Source: Antedon mediterranea
Lineage: Eukaryota; Echinodermata; Crinoidea; Comatulida; Antedonidae
Direction: 5' to 3'
DNA: 64,000 nucleotides
NCBI RefSeq assembly: GCF_964355755.1
Contig: NC_092674.1
Span: 28,074,001 to 28,138,000 of the forward strand
Shown: positions 44,377 to 58,300 of the stretch, piece after piece
How positions within the stretch are numbered: position 1 is the first letter of the stretch
Layout: each line of letters opens with the position of its first letter
Program-made: the position numbers and the translations under genes
The notes under the pieces: generated by a model
Databases searched by the model: none
What the model saw: the letters and a program-made list of their open reading frames with translations, nothing else
What the model was told of the DNA's origin: nothing

Positions 44377-46240
44377 GAATAGAACTGTTCACACTACGTA
44401 TTCTGGATTCCGACTTTATACGCGCGTTCACCAAAAACGTAATCATCTGACCGAATCCGGGTCCTTGTGAACGTGGCTTTACGCTAAACCTATTTTTAGT
44501 TTATAATTTACACATTAAAACTGTTATGTGCATCATACGGAACTGAATAAGGCAATACTATTATCATTCTGTAGTTTAATGTCGAAAGTGTAAATATTGA
44601 CTGAGCTTGTCAATAGAAAATGCGCTAGATTTCATGAAAAAATCAATAATGTACTCTTTCAGTGCAAATAGTCGCAAGAAGATTATTTACCCTGGTCGGT
44701 TGATAAGTCAAAATTAAAGGCTTTGCTTCCCGGGGGATTGTACTGTGGTAAAGTCCAATAAAACGACTGCTTATAATAATCTGTTAACAATGGCCTATGT
44801 TAGCGTACTATATAATGGTGGTTCACATCAGAGTTTAGTAAGAATGTTCACACTGATTATTGATTAAACAATAACATGTAAGTCTAAAGGAACCCAGGAA
44901 AAACTACAATCAAAACCCTATAGTTACAAAGGTAGCTTACATTACCATGGAGGAATTATGTATAATAATCTTTCATGCATTTAGCAGGCAGTCATTGTAT
45001 AATAAAAAAAAATGATAACAAAATAATAAGTTTAATAGCATTATTCACACATACATATTATATTATTATATAACAATAGTTTTTTGAGTTCATTGAAAAG
45101 ACAGTCCTATAACAAGTAAAAAGGTCAGCCGTTGCTATTGAACCGTTTACACAGAAAGAATTAACGCGTTTTGTTTGCATCAAGCGTTGAACTGATTGAC
45201 TCCGTTTAACGCGTTTTTCATTCGTCGCGTTAGACACTGGTTATCATGAACGAAATTTGATTTACAAAGACATAACGACTTTATATTTGTCAAAGGATTA
45301 TTGTAGATATAACCACAGTAATATCGATTTCTGCTGTTTGAAACCGACGCTCGTCGCCAATTAAAAACCAGAAAAAAACGCTCTAAAACTCAAATATGAT
45401 ATATGCCGTGATACAATGCAATATTCACAATGATAATCCAAACAAGAAATGTCATTTCCCCCTACAAGGCCACGGTCGCTTTCTCCCGGGCATCCGTCAT
45501 AATATTGAACACGTCAGAGTGGGCCTACACTTTATTCTTCCCAAATTAATAAATGTTTTCTTACAAACAAACGCCGATGGTGGAAATCCATCAATCTTTT
45601 TGAAAAGTACGCGACCAGGGCAATAAACTCTTAACATAGAAAATATAATTTTATATTGTTAAATTAGTGAGTTAATGCGTTGCTGTACAGATGCTTAGTT
45701 TATGGGTAAATATTAATTTATTATTATTATTATTTGATGGTGCTTATAGTAAGTCTTTATTATTGTATAAGGTATACTGTATATTGCAAATTCTCGTTAT
45801 ACGAAATAAAAGCCATAAAATTGTACGATAATTATTATGTGCCAAAAAAAAGAGGGCGGTATATGAAGTTATTGGCTTGAGCATGGAGAAATAAGCCATG
45901 GCTTGAGTGAACGTTTCTTTCTTGTTTCAATTCTTCCCATTCCTAATTAACTTTTTTTTTAAATAAAGATTTTGCTAAGATATTTAAATAATATATTATT
46001 TTATTGCGACCAAATCCCAAAACATAACAATAATATTGGTTATAATTTGAAATTTACTTACTTTTTTTCATACAAATTTTAGATAAAGAGTAGGTTAATT
46101 TTTGTTTTATTTGTGTCATATTTATATTCTTGTACTAAAGGTTTTTTCGGTTTAAATTTAAAAAAAGTATGCCGTTTGACAAAGATGGTAATACTGTACA
46201 CTTAATGATTTCTTTATAAATACTGTGATATTAATAATCG
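44377..46240. other. INTU upstream intergenic DNA, no other gene recognised
   Basis: AT-rich; ATT microsatellite near 45717. No convincing exon on either strand. Confidence 0.35.
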
Positions 46241-46335
46241 TTAAGTTGTGATACTGGAAAAATGAGTGTTGCCGCCCTCTATGTGTTCTCTCCACGTTCT
46301 TACTTTTTTCTTGTCTCGAAAAAAGGAGGTAAACA

Positions 46336-46346
46336 AAAATGGCGAG
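46336..46346 (+). promoter_or_regulatory. YY1-like site in the INTU 5' region
   Basis: AAAAATGGCGAG matches the AANATGGCG form of a YY1 site about 60 bp upstream of the INTU ATG. It lies within the likely 5' UTR. Confidence 0.35.
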
Positions 46347-46398
46347 AAATTTTGTCGAAGTCGTAGGCTATAAAAAGGGACATTAATTAGGATGAATA

Positions 46399-49300
46399 AT
46401 GGCTTACAAGTATATTTATGATGACTCTCATGAAGGCTACTATAATCGGCAGTATGATGGCCGTAATTTTGAGCAGCAGAGAAGTATTTTAGAAGAAGAA
46501 ATAAGTGACGATTGTAGTAGCTGCAGCAGTTACACGGACTCGGAGTCGTATTATTCAGACGATGAGTAAGTTGATGAGTGTCTGACTGAGGCACTACTAC
46601 TAGCCAAAGGCCCACCCTAGATAGGGGCTAGTCTTGGTCTAGCCTAGCTAGGTTAAGACTAATTAATAATAATTAACTAATTTTCGGTGTTTTTCTTTTG
46701 CCTAAATATCATAAATTAGTAGTTGCATCCAGAATAAGGCCTAGCCTAAGTACTACGCCTACAAATAAGTGTATTTTTTTACTTTATAATGTAATTATCA
46801 TCATTGATCTGATTCTGATTTAGGCCTAGGCTAATAATTGTACTTTAATTAATTTTAAATAAAAATTTTTATTATTTTTATTTTTTCGTGATTGTTTATA
46901 CATTTGTCGGGAAATTTGAAGAAAGTGCAAGTGGTTATCGACAAGGTTTACAACCATGCATGTTAAATTGTTATTTATTATTTTCCTATCTCTGCATGGT
47001 AGGTTGGCTGTTTGTCTATCTAGGCCTAGATGATAGGCTAGTAGTCGTATATATGTTTTCTTTTGTCCTGATGATAAATTACCTCCGAAACTAGCCACCT
47101 TCAATTTTTGTCAACTTCATATGTTGGCATGATGATAAATAAATATTACTGTACAGTAGCCTAGGCCTATAGGTAGTAGTATTTTATTATTTCTACTGAA
47201 TCATAATTGGTTTTAAAATAATTAGTAGTAAATAATTTCTTATATTTTTAAATTTATATAAAATATATAAAATTCTAAATACAGTAAAACGTTAAATTAC
47301 ATTTGACATTTGACTTAATAATAATAATGCACTTGTCGATTGTATGACCCACTATACTGCCCCCAGGAGAGGTGTGTCATTTGTCCAATGTGCGTCATAC
47401 CTTTATGAATACCATGACCAAAAAATTACTTTAGGTGACCATGATGCACCCATTTTGAGGGACTGTGACCATGATGTTGTTGGTGGTAAAGTGACGGACA
47501 TTGATTGATTGTTCATTGATGTACTACTTAGTTTTTTTGATGTACCCCTGCATCAATAATTATTTGTACATGACACGTGTCATATCGTCATATTGAAGTG
47601 TACATCTACAACCTACAACCTACACCAATAGAATAAATGAATTTCCCATTTGCTATACAGTATCTGGCAATCAATATTTCGAACATCTCCAAATAGTAAG
47701 ACTTTGAAAAAAAACCAATAAATTGACTTTTATGTTCTCGTAAACTGTCTTGTGAAGTACAGTATGTAAACATGTTATATGCCATGGGTTACTAGTAGCA
47801 TTGTTAATACTCTACAATAGTCATATTCAAACTGTACAGTACTGTGGGCCTATTTTATTGTTGTGTGTTATGCCATGTATATTGTAGTATGCCTGTTTTT
47901 GTTGTTGGGCTATTTTTAGTGTTTGTGCCATTTTGGTAATAGTCGCCATGCATTTTGTATGGACGATGTGTGACATACAGGAGTAGTAAAATAACAATGC
48001 GTAGTCTGCTGAATGAAGTGGGTAAATGTAGTGTTTATATTACTACTGTATGTATATGATGACTGCAAACAAAATCAATACCCAATTTTTTTTTAAATGT
48101 GTGACAGAGCTGTTAATATATACAGTATGCACTGCATTGTGGCTATCATGAATCTGTAGACAGGGGTATAGTAGCTGAAATGAAAAATAAACTACTTTTT
48201 CATCTATTTTTGACAAACTATATATTATAATATGTTGATGCTCCCAATTAAAGATGTATTGTCCCCTGAAAAAATTATTCTAAAAAAAAAATTGTTTGAA
48301 TACATGCCATTTTAATGTCACATTATAGTTATTATCCATTTTGACCAAAAATTGAATAGAAGATAAATGTATTTGCCTGAAGAAACTGTAATTTACCAAA
48401 ACATAGTTTTGCCAGCCAGGGCGGTTTTTGGTTGAATTTTACCATTTATTTTGTCATTTTATAAATGAAAACATTTTTTTTCCAATTTTTTTTCTATGAA
48501 AGTGATTAACGTGATTAAAACTACAAATATCCAAAGTCTGATTTAATTAATCTTATTTTTTATGTTTTTGGGCGACAATACATCTTTAAACAAATATTTC
48601 TGGGTCCATTAGTAGTAGAGGATCTATCCAAGTGTCCTAAAGTTTGTGTTTAAACTTGCGACCAATAGGCATACAGTATGTCATATTGATGAATGTAGGT
48701 TGAGGTGTAAAGTGCACAGCAGTCACAAACTGATATTTATCACATGTCCTAATAATAAGCGTGATTAATCGTTCAACATTGAATTTATTTCAATCCATGT
48801 TGTCAGAATCAAATGTGTATAAATGAATCACTTATATTTATGGTAGCGCTCTAAATCTGAAACTACTAAACATGCATAAATTATTTTCCAGTCCAAGACC
48901 TCTCAACACGGCATGATTGTTTTACGAATTCAATATTTCACAAGAATTCCTTCCAATTTGAAACATAAAATTGAACAGTAGTTTTTTTAAACAGGTTTTA
49001 ATAACGATGTTAAGGACTTTAAATATTTAATTTTTTTTACAGTGGTCTGGAACCAGTGTGGGCAGGTGCTGTACAACCAAAAGGTGACCTTTTCTTTATT
49101 GATCCTGGCCGTACTTCTTCGGAAAAAGTCGCAAAGTCTGCGCAAATAAACGGAACACCAGAACCTACCAAGAACAAACTCCATGCATTGAAAAAGAAAA
49201 TAGTCAGACGAAAAAATGGCGCCTTGCAAAAACATTTACCGGACTTCAACCACAATGGTACTGTCATCACTAACAACTATGCTAAGGTCACACTGCGAAA

Positions 49301-52300
49301 GATCGTTCGGTTAAAATTGACCTCTGAACCTTGCAATGGTCAAACAAGACTGGACACCCTTTTGGGAATTATCCCCGGACGTTTTTCAAAGTCGGCAAAT
49401 TCGCCAGTGTCGGCTGCGGGAGATAAAATTCTAAGAAATGGGAAGGTGACGGAGATTGATAAGCGAGTAATGGTTCAGGGATTGTTGCCTGCTGGACCGG
49501 CTTTGGAATCTGGACAAATTAATATAGGTGAGGCTTTATTCTTCTAACCCTAAAAATACTGTTAAAAAACAGTAATATTTCATTTAGCTTGTCACCACTT
49601 TAAAAGACTATACTGTAATTAACAGCAGGCGATCCTGTCGCCTAGGTTACTGACTTCTATAATCAATTTCATAATTAGTAATTGACTCATATTTTAATTA
49701 AAATCAATCTGTTTCCAACCAAGATAATTATTTCTTGTTTACTATGAATGTGTACCGTACACTATCTCTTTATCAACGTGACTAGCTTTATACATTTAGT
49801 TATTACATACTGACTCCGAGTTGTAACAAGACAATCTAACAACAGGATGCTGAGCTCCGGAGGTCAAAGGGTTTAACTGTGGCTATGACACGCCCCTTAA
49901 CAGACACAGTGCGCCACAATATGTAGTACAGTACTGTTTGTATTTGTCGCAGCCAGATATACTTTTATCAAAAGACTGTTCCTATCTTGGCAAGACGAGC
50001 TCATTGTCCAGTTGTTAGATTGCCTTAGTTCTACAGAATGCAAAATTTTATAGAAAATGTATTTAAGATTTGAACAACAATTAAAGCTAGTACTTTGCTG
50101 AAATTAAAAAAAACCTTCTTTTTTTAGATAAGAAAGTACTAATAAATACAAAATACTGAGAATTTAACAAGGTCTATGATTACTGTAGAGGGTGTATAGC
50201 TCAGAGGAAAATGTTCATTAGTGATTTTAAACCTACTACAGTACCTACCAGATCTCAGAAATACAAATTAGGTTATCCTAAACAAAACAACCAATTACTT
50301 TAGTTAAGCTACCAATTAAATGATAACTCTTGAGAAAAAAGGGAGTGTACTGTAGGGTTTGTTGCACACTGCTGTAGGCATGATGTAGGTCGTCGGAGGA
50401 ATGTCAAAGCTTTAAAAGAGGTTTGTTATTGTAACTGGAGTATTTGAGAGTCTGTAAAAGAATTTTGTGAGCCTATAAACCTTATTAACTGGGTATTAAA
50501 CTGTTACTACACATGTTAAAATTAGGAAGCTTTCTTACACCATACAGTATGTTCTTCTTTTGTCAGAATTTTTTTTATACAGTATATTAATTAATGCTTT
50601 CATGCAATTTGAAATAATCGATTTGTGTATGCTCCTGTCATATTACAGTGTACTGTATATTAGTTTTATTTCTGTCCAATTTTTTCTGGAGCATTTCTTT
50701 TGAATAATTTCTGTAAAGATGCTTGTTACTCTTATCCAGTATTGTATAAACTATAGATAACTTACATCATAATTAATGAACTTCCTATAATCGCCAAAAC
50801 AACACCACTATTATCATTGTCGTTGTCATTATCATCGTTATGATGATGATCATCATTATCATCATCATTATCATAATCATTATCATCATCATTATCATCA
50901 TCATTATTATTATTAGCATCATCATCATCATCAGTATCATCAGCATCATCATTATTATCATGATGATGATGATTCATCACCATCATTATCATCATCATCA
51001 CCATCATTATCATCATCATAATCATCATTATCATCATAATCATCATTATCATCATAATCATCATTAACATCATATCATGATCATTGTGATGATCATAATC
51101 ATCAACATATCATGAAAGAAAACCAATACAACTGTATTCTTCTTCATGCTAAAGCTAGCTTCCTCACATAATATATTTTCTATTGATCAGCTTTTTTCTG
51201 TTGTTTCCTGAAATCTTCTGCTTTGAGCAATAGCTTCAGTAGATTTGAATGACCCCCTTCATTTCTGTTTCCTTCATTTTACAGGTGACTGGTTGGTAGC
51301 GATCAATGATGTTGAAGTTGGACTTCACAATCTTAATAATGTCTTGACATCCATACCAAATGCACCTACTGTAAGTTGACTATTGTAGTTAATCATGAAT
51401 ATTTATATTGAATCTAATTTTAAAAACAACTTTCATTTTGTCCTTGTCAAATATTCTATGCAAATTATTTAATTTTAAGGCATGATATAGAATTTCTTTC
51501 ACCTCAGAAAATGTTTATTTCTTTTTACAGATGACATAGATTAATATACTGAATTGAATTGTTAATTGTCCAAGAATATTAAAAACAAATACAATTGTCA
51601 CTCAGATTGTCAAAGTACTTAAATAATAATAAATTTAATAATTAATAAATATTTGTTTATCAGGTTAACGTTACGATAGAAAGCCTAGGATATGAAGGAA
51701 AGGACACGTTTATAACTCAACCAACTCGATCACCACGCACAAGTAACTTGGTTAAACTTATTAGCGGGGAAAGACTAGAAGAGACACAGCAGACCCTTAG
51801 TGGCACGCCTCATGTCATTATGTTCCTAACCCTGGGAAAAGATGACAAAGACTCAGGAAATGTAAGTATGTCATTTTGTCACTATTGCCGTGTCATAGTA
51901 GCTAGGAGCACTCACTAGCTAAACCTAGGGACCCCAAAGCTTATGAAGCCCAGAGCTTTTACGCTTGGTTCCCACTAAGGACACAACACAAGCAAGCAAG
52001 CAATGGATTTTTCTAACAGTCAATTGTTTGCGATGCGTCTACGTCCTTGCGATGCGTCTACGTCCTTGTGGTGCGTCTCTAGTGTGAACCAAGCTTAAGG
52101 AGCCACAGATCATGAGTATCCCCAATGCGACTTCTCAGCATTGGAGGGCCCTCTTAAGAGTGCTAAACCAGGGGCCTTTTCCCCATGCATTACGCCACTG
52201 CACTACTGTTATCAATAACATTATAAGCAAATTCCAAATTGTCACTTTTATTCATTAAACACACTCTTAACCTAAAAATTTGCATTCAGAAGTGAGATGG

Positions 52301-55300
52301 AGTATATTCATTACTTTATTTTATTAAAAATCACAGTTTTCTTTTAATTCTGTCCTAAAAATATTCACAGTAAGGTTGTCAAATTGATAGATTACAGGAT
52401 AAATTGCTTTGTAGTGCTAAATGGCACTAAGGTTACCATAGGCATACACAATGCTTAGCCTAAATGACTGTACACGTGAACAGTCACAAAATGTAGTCCA
52501 TCTTCCTGTGCAAATCGCTCAGTGCGGTTTTTTATAAATGCTTGTGGTAACAGACAGGGTTAACTAAACTAGACATAATATATTGTAAGTTTGTTTAAAA
52601 TTTGGAGTTAGAAAGTAGAAGTTAGATTGTGCTAAATACTAAAGTTTATCTTTAAATAATTACACAGAGTACCTTATGACGATTGAGAAAATCAAATCTG
52701 TCATTTAATACTGTTGCATCTTTCTTTATAAAATAGACATTTATATATTTATTTACATACTGTTTTTCGTTTTAAGGAAATTTTATTCCGTTACCCAGAA
52801 GGCAGTGCATCTCAGAAGCTATCGGCCATTCAGGGGTTGTTTATCACCCTTGGAGACATGTTACTCAAGTTGACAGGCAGCAAGGTAAACAGGTATGTGT
52901 ACAGGATATTAACAACACTTTATTTTTAGGTATCCCTGAGTTTATTCCATTAGGAATCATCAAAATCACTATTACTTAAAATATAATGAAATAAATAAAA
53001 ATAATCATTAGATAATTAGACCTACAGGAAAAGAGATATTATTACAGGTATAGAGAAATTTTAATCTGCCCAGTGATATTAATTTGTAAAGATATTTGTG
53101 AAAATAAGAAAAAAAAAACAATCTAAACTTGGATTTGAACCAGTAATCTTCTACTTGATATGCAGATATTCTACAGTACCATTAGACCACTGGGCTTTTA
53201 CAGCATGGTTCAATATCATAAAAATACCCTTCTTTCTTTCACAACTTCATTAAAGATATGTAGGTTAATAAACCACATTCACACTATGGTATTTGAACCA
53301 GGAATCTTCTGCTTAATATGCTGATATCGTACAGTACCATTAGACCACTGGGCATTCATGGTGTGGTTCAATATCATAAAATAACCCTCTTTCTTTCACG
53401 TATGTATGTTATTGTAGGTTAATACACCACATTTACACTTTGCTTTTTACTGTGAGTAACCCTTTTTAACAGTAACCATTGTTATTAAAGTTGACCTCTA
53501 GGGAGTTATTACCCTCTGTCGGCCATTACAACCTCTATTGTAATAGAGCTGGATCAAAATTCTCCCAGTGAGTTTGTGTTGTAGACACAATACAATACAA
53601 TAGTACCATGTACTGTTATTTGCCTTTGCAATATACCTGATACACACATGCGGTATAACTAATAAGTAACTTCTATAAACTATTGTTAGGACAAGTAGTT
53701 TATAGTACAAATAACAAATTTGTTTTTTTAAAGAAAGCGCATTCTGTATTTGCCAGGTATACATGGATTTTATAGTCTATAAAGCTATATTGGTGACATT
53801 CTCTAGGGTTATTTGTTATTGATAGGCTCTTGAAATATTAAGTAAATATTTAAGTGTGGTAACTGTTACCATAAAACAAGCATGGTAAAATGCAAACTTG
53901 TTTAAATATTGATTGTGAATATAAAACTATAAGGAATTAAATAGGTTTAATATATAAATCACTCAAACACACACACTAGAAAAATGAGGCTCACTCACTC
54001 CATGGTTCTGGTGGTAGAACGAGTCTTCTCGGATAAGGTCTATAAACCGTAGGTACAGTGTACACATCTAGCTCGTGTGCACTTTAAAGAACCTAGTACA
54101 TCTTTCGAGACGAGTAGGGGGTTACCCCGTTGTATTAGTACATCACAGCCACTGATCACCAACTGAGCCCTCTGGGAGACCAGTCATTGACTGAAGAGGT
54201 TACCCAGTATAAATATAAATTTCAATTCAATTCAACATAAGCAATAATTTACTATTCTCTGAAAATGACCAGTCGATTTATTGATGCGTAAAAAATGCAC
54301 ACTGTCCATTTTTGTTTTAGTCTGTAGGTCCAGACTCCATAATCTGATACTGTAAGGGTCAACCGTCATGGTGTGATGTGGTAACTGACCCAATATCTAT
54401 GACTGACCTCATTTCTAGTTTAATCATGATTTTAAGCTGATAATTGGAATCTGATTTTCTCGTAACTGTAAAGCAATGGTCACAACCAATGTTCATTCTA
54501 GCCTTGTAGTACAGGATAAAGAACTTTTAAATTCAAACAAAGTGGCGGGTCATGTATTCTAGAGAAAAGAGAGAAATTTAGTACTGAACTTAATAAGAAA
54601 TGAAGTGCTTGACTTAATTTGATGTCCTATCTTTTGCATTACAATTTGTGAAATGTAGAGGGGGGCCTGAGCTGGCTGGACACCCTTCCCCCAACCCCTT
54701 GAATCTTCCCCTGCTTCACAGCAATAAAATGTTCCTACATGCAGTGTTTATCACAGCCTCAAACAACACAAATATAGTATAAAATAGATTTTAAAATTAG
54801 CCAACTGAGTTTGTTTGACACCTTTTATAACAGGGCCTAGATTGTGTCCGATTCTTCTGGCATTGTTTGATAGTAAAGATTTATTCAAGTGTGTAAGTTA
54901 GACACAATAACACCTTACAGGGACAGCTTCCACCTGATTTCAACTATAGTAAGCTCTGAACAAAACAGTCATTACTAAACAAATCAATTGCAATAGTTTG
55001 TTGTTCAGTGTGTTGTATAGTGAGATATGGTTGAGACAGGTTTAGGCCTGGCAAGGTTACTTCTTCTGTTAACTTGCCTAGATGTAAATCCCTGTATAAT
55101 GCAGATTGTTTATGACATTTATTTAAAGATATATTGTCCCACTTTACATTTTTTTGATGAATATGCCATTTTAATTTTGCATGTGGTACACTTTGACTGT
55201 AAAATTGGATCCAAAACAAAATCAGTTACCTGAAAAACTGTAATTTAAAGCATAAAATTGTCAAATCATAGAGAATTAAACCCATTGCTCTATGATCAAA

Positions 55301-58300
55301 CACAATGAATACATTTTTTTTGACTAATTTTTTAAATCAATTTTCCAGTTCTTCCATTATATCTGGCGGCACAACAATCCATGTGGCCTACTATCAACAT
55401 GAGACAGAGGTGATGGTGTTAGCGGCTCCCGCTAAGAACTTATCACGTTACCAAATAATTAGAGTAATGAATGATACCGTACGACTACTGGAGTATATGT
55501 ATGGTTCGGTCCCAAGGTAAATGCGATTTTCTTTTTATCTTAAATAATCAATGGATATAAATTGATACAGTATCTTGAGTTGTGAAAGTATCTAAATCCA
55601 GTCCAGTCCAGTATCATAGGCACATTCTGTGATACACTATCACATGTGTGTCACATCTGTAGGCTATATCATAGACTATAACCTAACCATTAACAAAACA
55701 AGCATAACACCACATGTGATCCAGATAAGATGCTGTATTAAGGAATTTGGACTATGATACTGGACAAATATTGTCATATATGGAGATACAGCACTACAGT
55801 ATATGTGGAGAATCAGGTGAAAAAAGTTTATTATGCCAACATGTCAACATTGCATAGATGGAAAACTATGGATATTGGAAGAGATATTGACATTGTATTT
55901 TATTGTTTTTTTGTTAGAGCGTTCACAGAAGCTGATAATCATCCTAGGTTGTGCCATTTATTCTCCATTCTCTTCCAACAACTTTTAAACCCCGACATCG
56001 ATTCAAAACTCTCCCATGGCCTTGTCTTCCTCAACCTGCTTCCTGCCGTTAGAGGTCTTGATCTTCCGGAAGAACACAAAGTCAACGTACACAGCAGTCT
56101 GAGTGAGCTGGAAGCGGCTGACTTTGCTGAGATGTCAGACGTACACTACGACGATCGTCGGCCGTACGTGATCCTTGGAACTTGCATTTATTATAAGGAC
56201 TTTTTACTAGCGAATCATTTACCAAAGAACGATCTGTTAGATATTGATATCTACTGCCGGTATTTTTGTTTGTTATCGTTGGCGACTGAACAGCGCATGG
56301 GACAGCTTGTTGTATGGCGCGAAGTGTTTCCTTCCGTTTCCGACGAACCAGAATCTACGGGCTACACACGACCTCACGGCCGTTACTTTCTTTTAATCGT
56401 AGGAATTGTAAGTATTTTGTTTCTTATTATTATAACCAAAGCAAATTAACAGGACACTGAGCTCACCTTGCCAAGATAGGAACTCGTATAAGTTTTTTGA
56501 TCTTATGTCAGGCTGTGACAAATACTGTACTATGTACATAGATGCATGCGGTGCCAGTTAAGGGGCGTGGGACTGGTTGTGTCGCAGCCACAGATAAACC
56601 CTTTGATCTCTGACGCTCAGCAACCTGTTGTTAGGTATAACGCATTCACATAATCCTGGTGATTATACAGATCGCATGTTGCATAATAGAATTGCATATG
56701 CTCTCAGATGTGCACTAAAAATGTTACCCTTTATTGGTTATATTGTCACATTTACAATTATTTGTTTTACTTTTTTTAGAAACATAGTGTTCTATGTGTG
56801 TTATTAGAATCTGCTGGTTGTGCTGCAAAGTATGTACATTATATTCTTTTCAATAAGTAAATTTTAAAAATAATTCTGTTAGAATTGTATTTGTGATATA
56901 AGACACAGTAGACAAAACAAAACGTTACATGTTACCCCTAACAACACATTTATAGTAGTGGCGCTGTGACTTGGTGGTCGACACGCTTCCTTACAATCTA
57001 CTCACAATCCAGTCAGACAATACCTAGGCCTCATGAGACTTGATTTTAATAAGTATGAGTTTTCCATAGTGTAATTGGCGAGTCATGTTGTTGCTGGTGA
57101 ATAGTGGAACATGAGATTGATAATAATATGGTTTATTTATTTGTGATTGTTTTGTTACTTTTGTAGAGCTATAGGCAATCCAAGCCCGGACCCATTTTAT
57201 GTAGACCAAGCTAGGGCTACTTTACTTCACCTTGAGGCCATTGGCATCCCTAAAGCCTGTGAAGATAGGTAAGTGTTATCAACCTTGTAAGAATACAGTT
57301 GTATTATTGTTTGTTTTGTATGTCACAGTTTAATTATAAGGCTTCTGTATCCTGTGCTTTTGTTAATTTAATTAAGATTCTAGTCAATTCATTAGGTAGT
57401 ATTATTTTCTGACTTTATAGCCATGACATTTTGAAATGAAGAATTATAGGTTTCATTTAATTTTAAAAGGTTTCATTAAAGAATTCAACTATTACCCCTC
57501 TAAGCTGATTAGTTAGGCCTGAATTATCGTACTTATACTTGAAAACAGTAAAACTGAATTGCAAGATATACTGTAATTGTAAAGGCTAGGCAAATAATAT
57601 AATGCCTCTCTTGAGTAATAATTCACTTCTTGTGTAGGATTAACTTTAGTGTTTATCATAGTATTTATTTGGATTTTTTAAAGCAAATGACAACAGTATG
57701 AGTGATTTTCGTTTCAGGTTAACTGTGCCACCAATCCCGGCCTTGTCCTGTGCTGATTGGTTCTTTCCTCTTCCTCGTGGTTCTAGTGATACCGGGACAC
57801 CAGTACAAGCGCTGCAAGCTTCGCCAATGCTAAGTAAACTACACAGCCAATCACCTGCCAGAGGTAACGTTTGAATGGATACTTTCACAAAAATCAGCCA
57901 CCCTTGCATGTACAGTCAACTTCCCCAATACTGGACTCTCTGAAAATTGGAAAATCTCCCAATACCAGACTTTTCTTGAGTTCCAAAATGTCCCAAATTT
58001 ATTTTTACCTTTAATCATGCATTCTGAATACCGGACTTTATAGAAAAACAGACAAATTAACCAGCCCAAAAGTGTCCGGTATTGGGAGAGTTAACTGTAT
58101 TACATTTTATAGAATGGGAAAGAATTTATATATCCTAAATATCACACATTTTGGTCATCTGATCGTCTGTTATGCTTGACTAACTACAGTAACATTGCCT
58201 ACAGTTGTGGACATTCACAAACAGTATTCTCTGTCAATGCATAATTTACTGTAGATTCATCAATTTTTTCTATAATAGAAATCTATTTCTGTATTATTCT

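Noticed and set aside
44246-44446. Minus-strand ORF, and a similar one at 62070-62327
   Set aside because: Mostly family A transposon sequence.
45396-45626. 76-codon plus-strand ORF upstream of INTU
   Set aside because: No recognised homology, no splice evidence, and typical chance length for this composition.
50762-51073. Met/Ile and His/Asp-rich ORFs in INTU intron 2
   Set aside because: ATC/ATG microsatellite.
53129-53196. Minus-strand tRNA gene
   Set aside because: A and B boxes are present, but the arms do not form a convincing cloverleaf and the unit is tandemly duplicated with SINE-like body.
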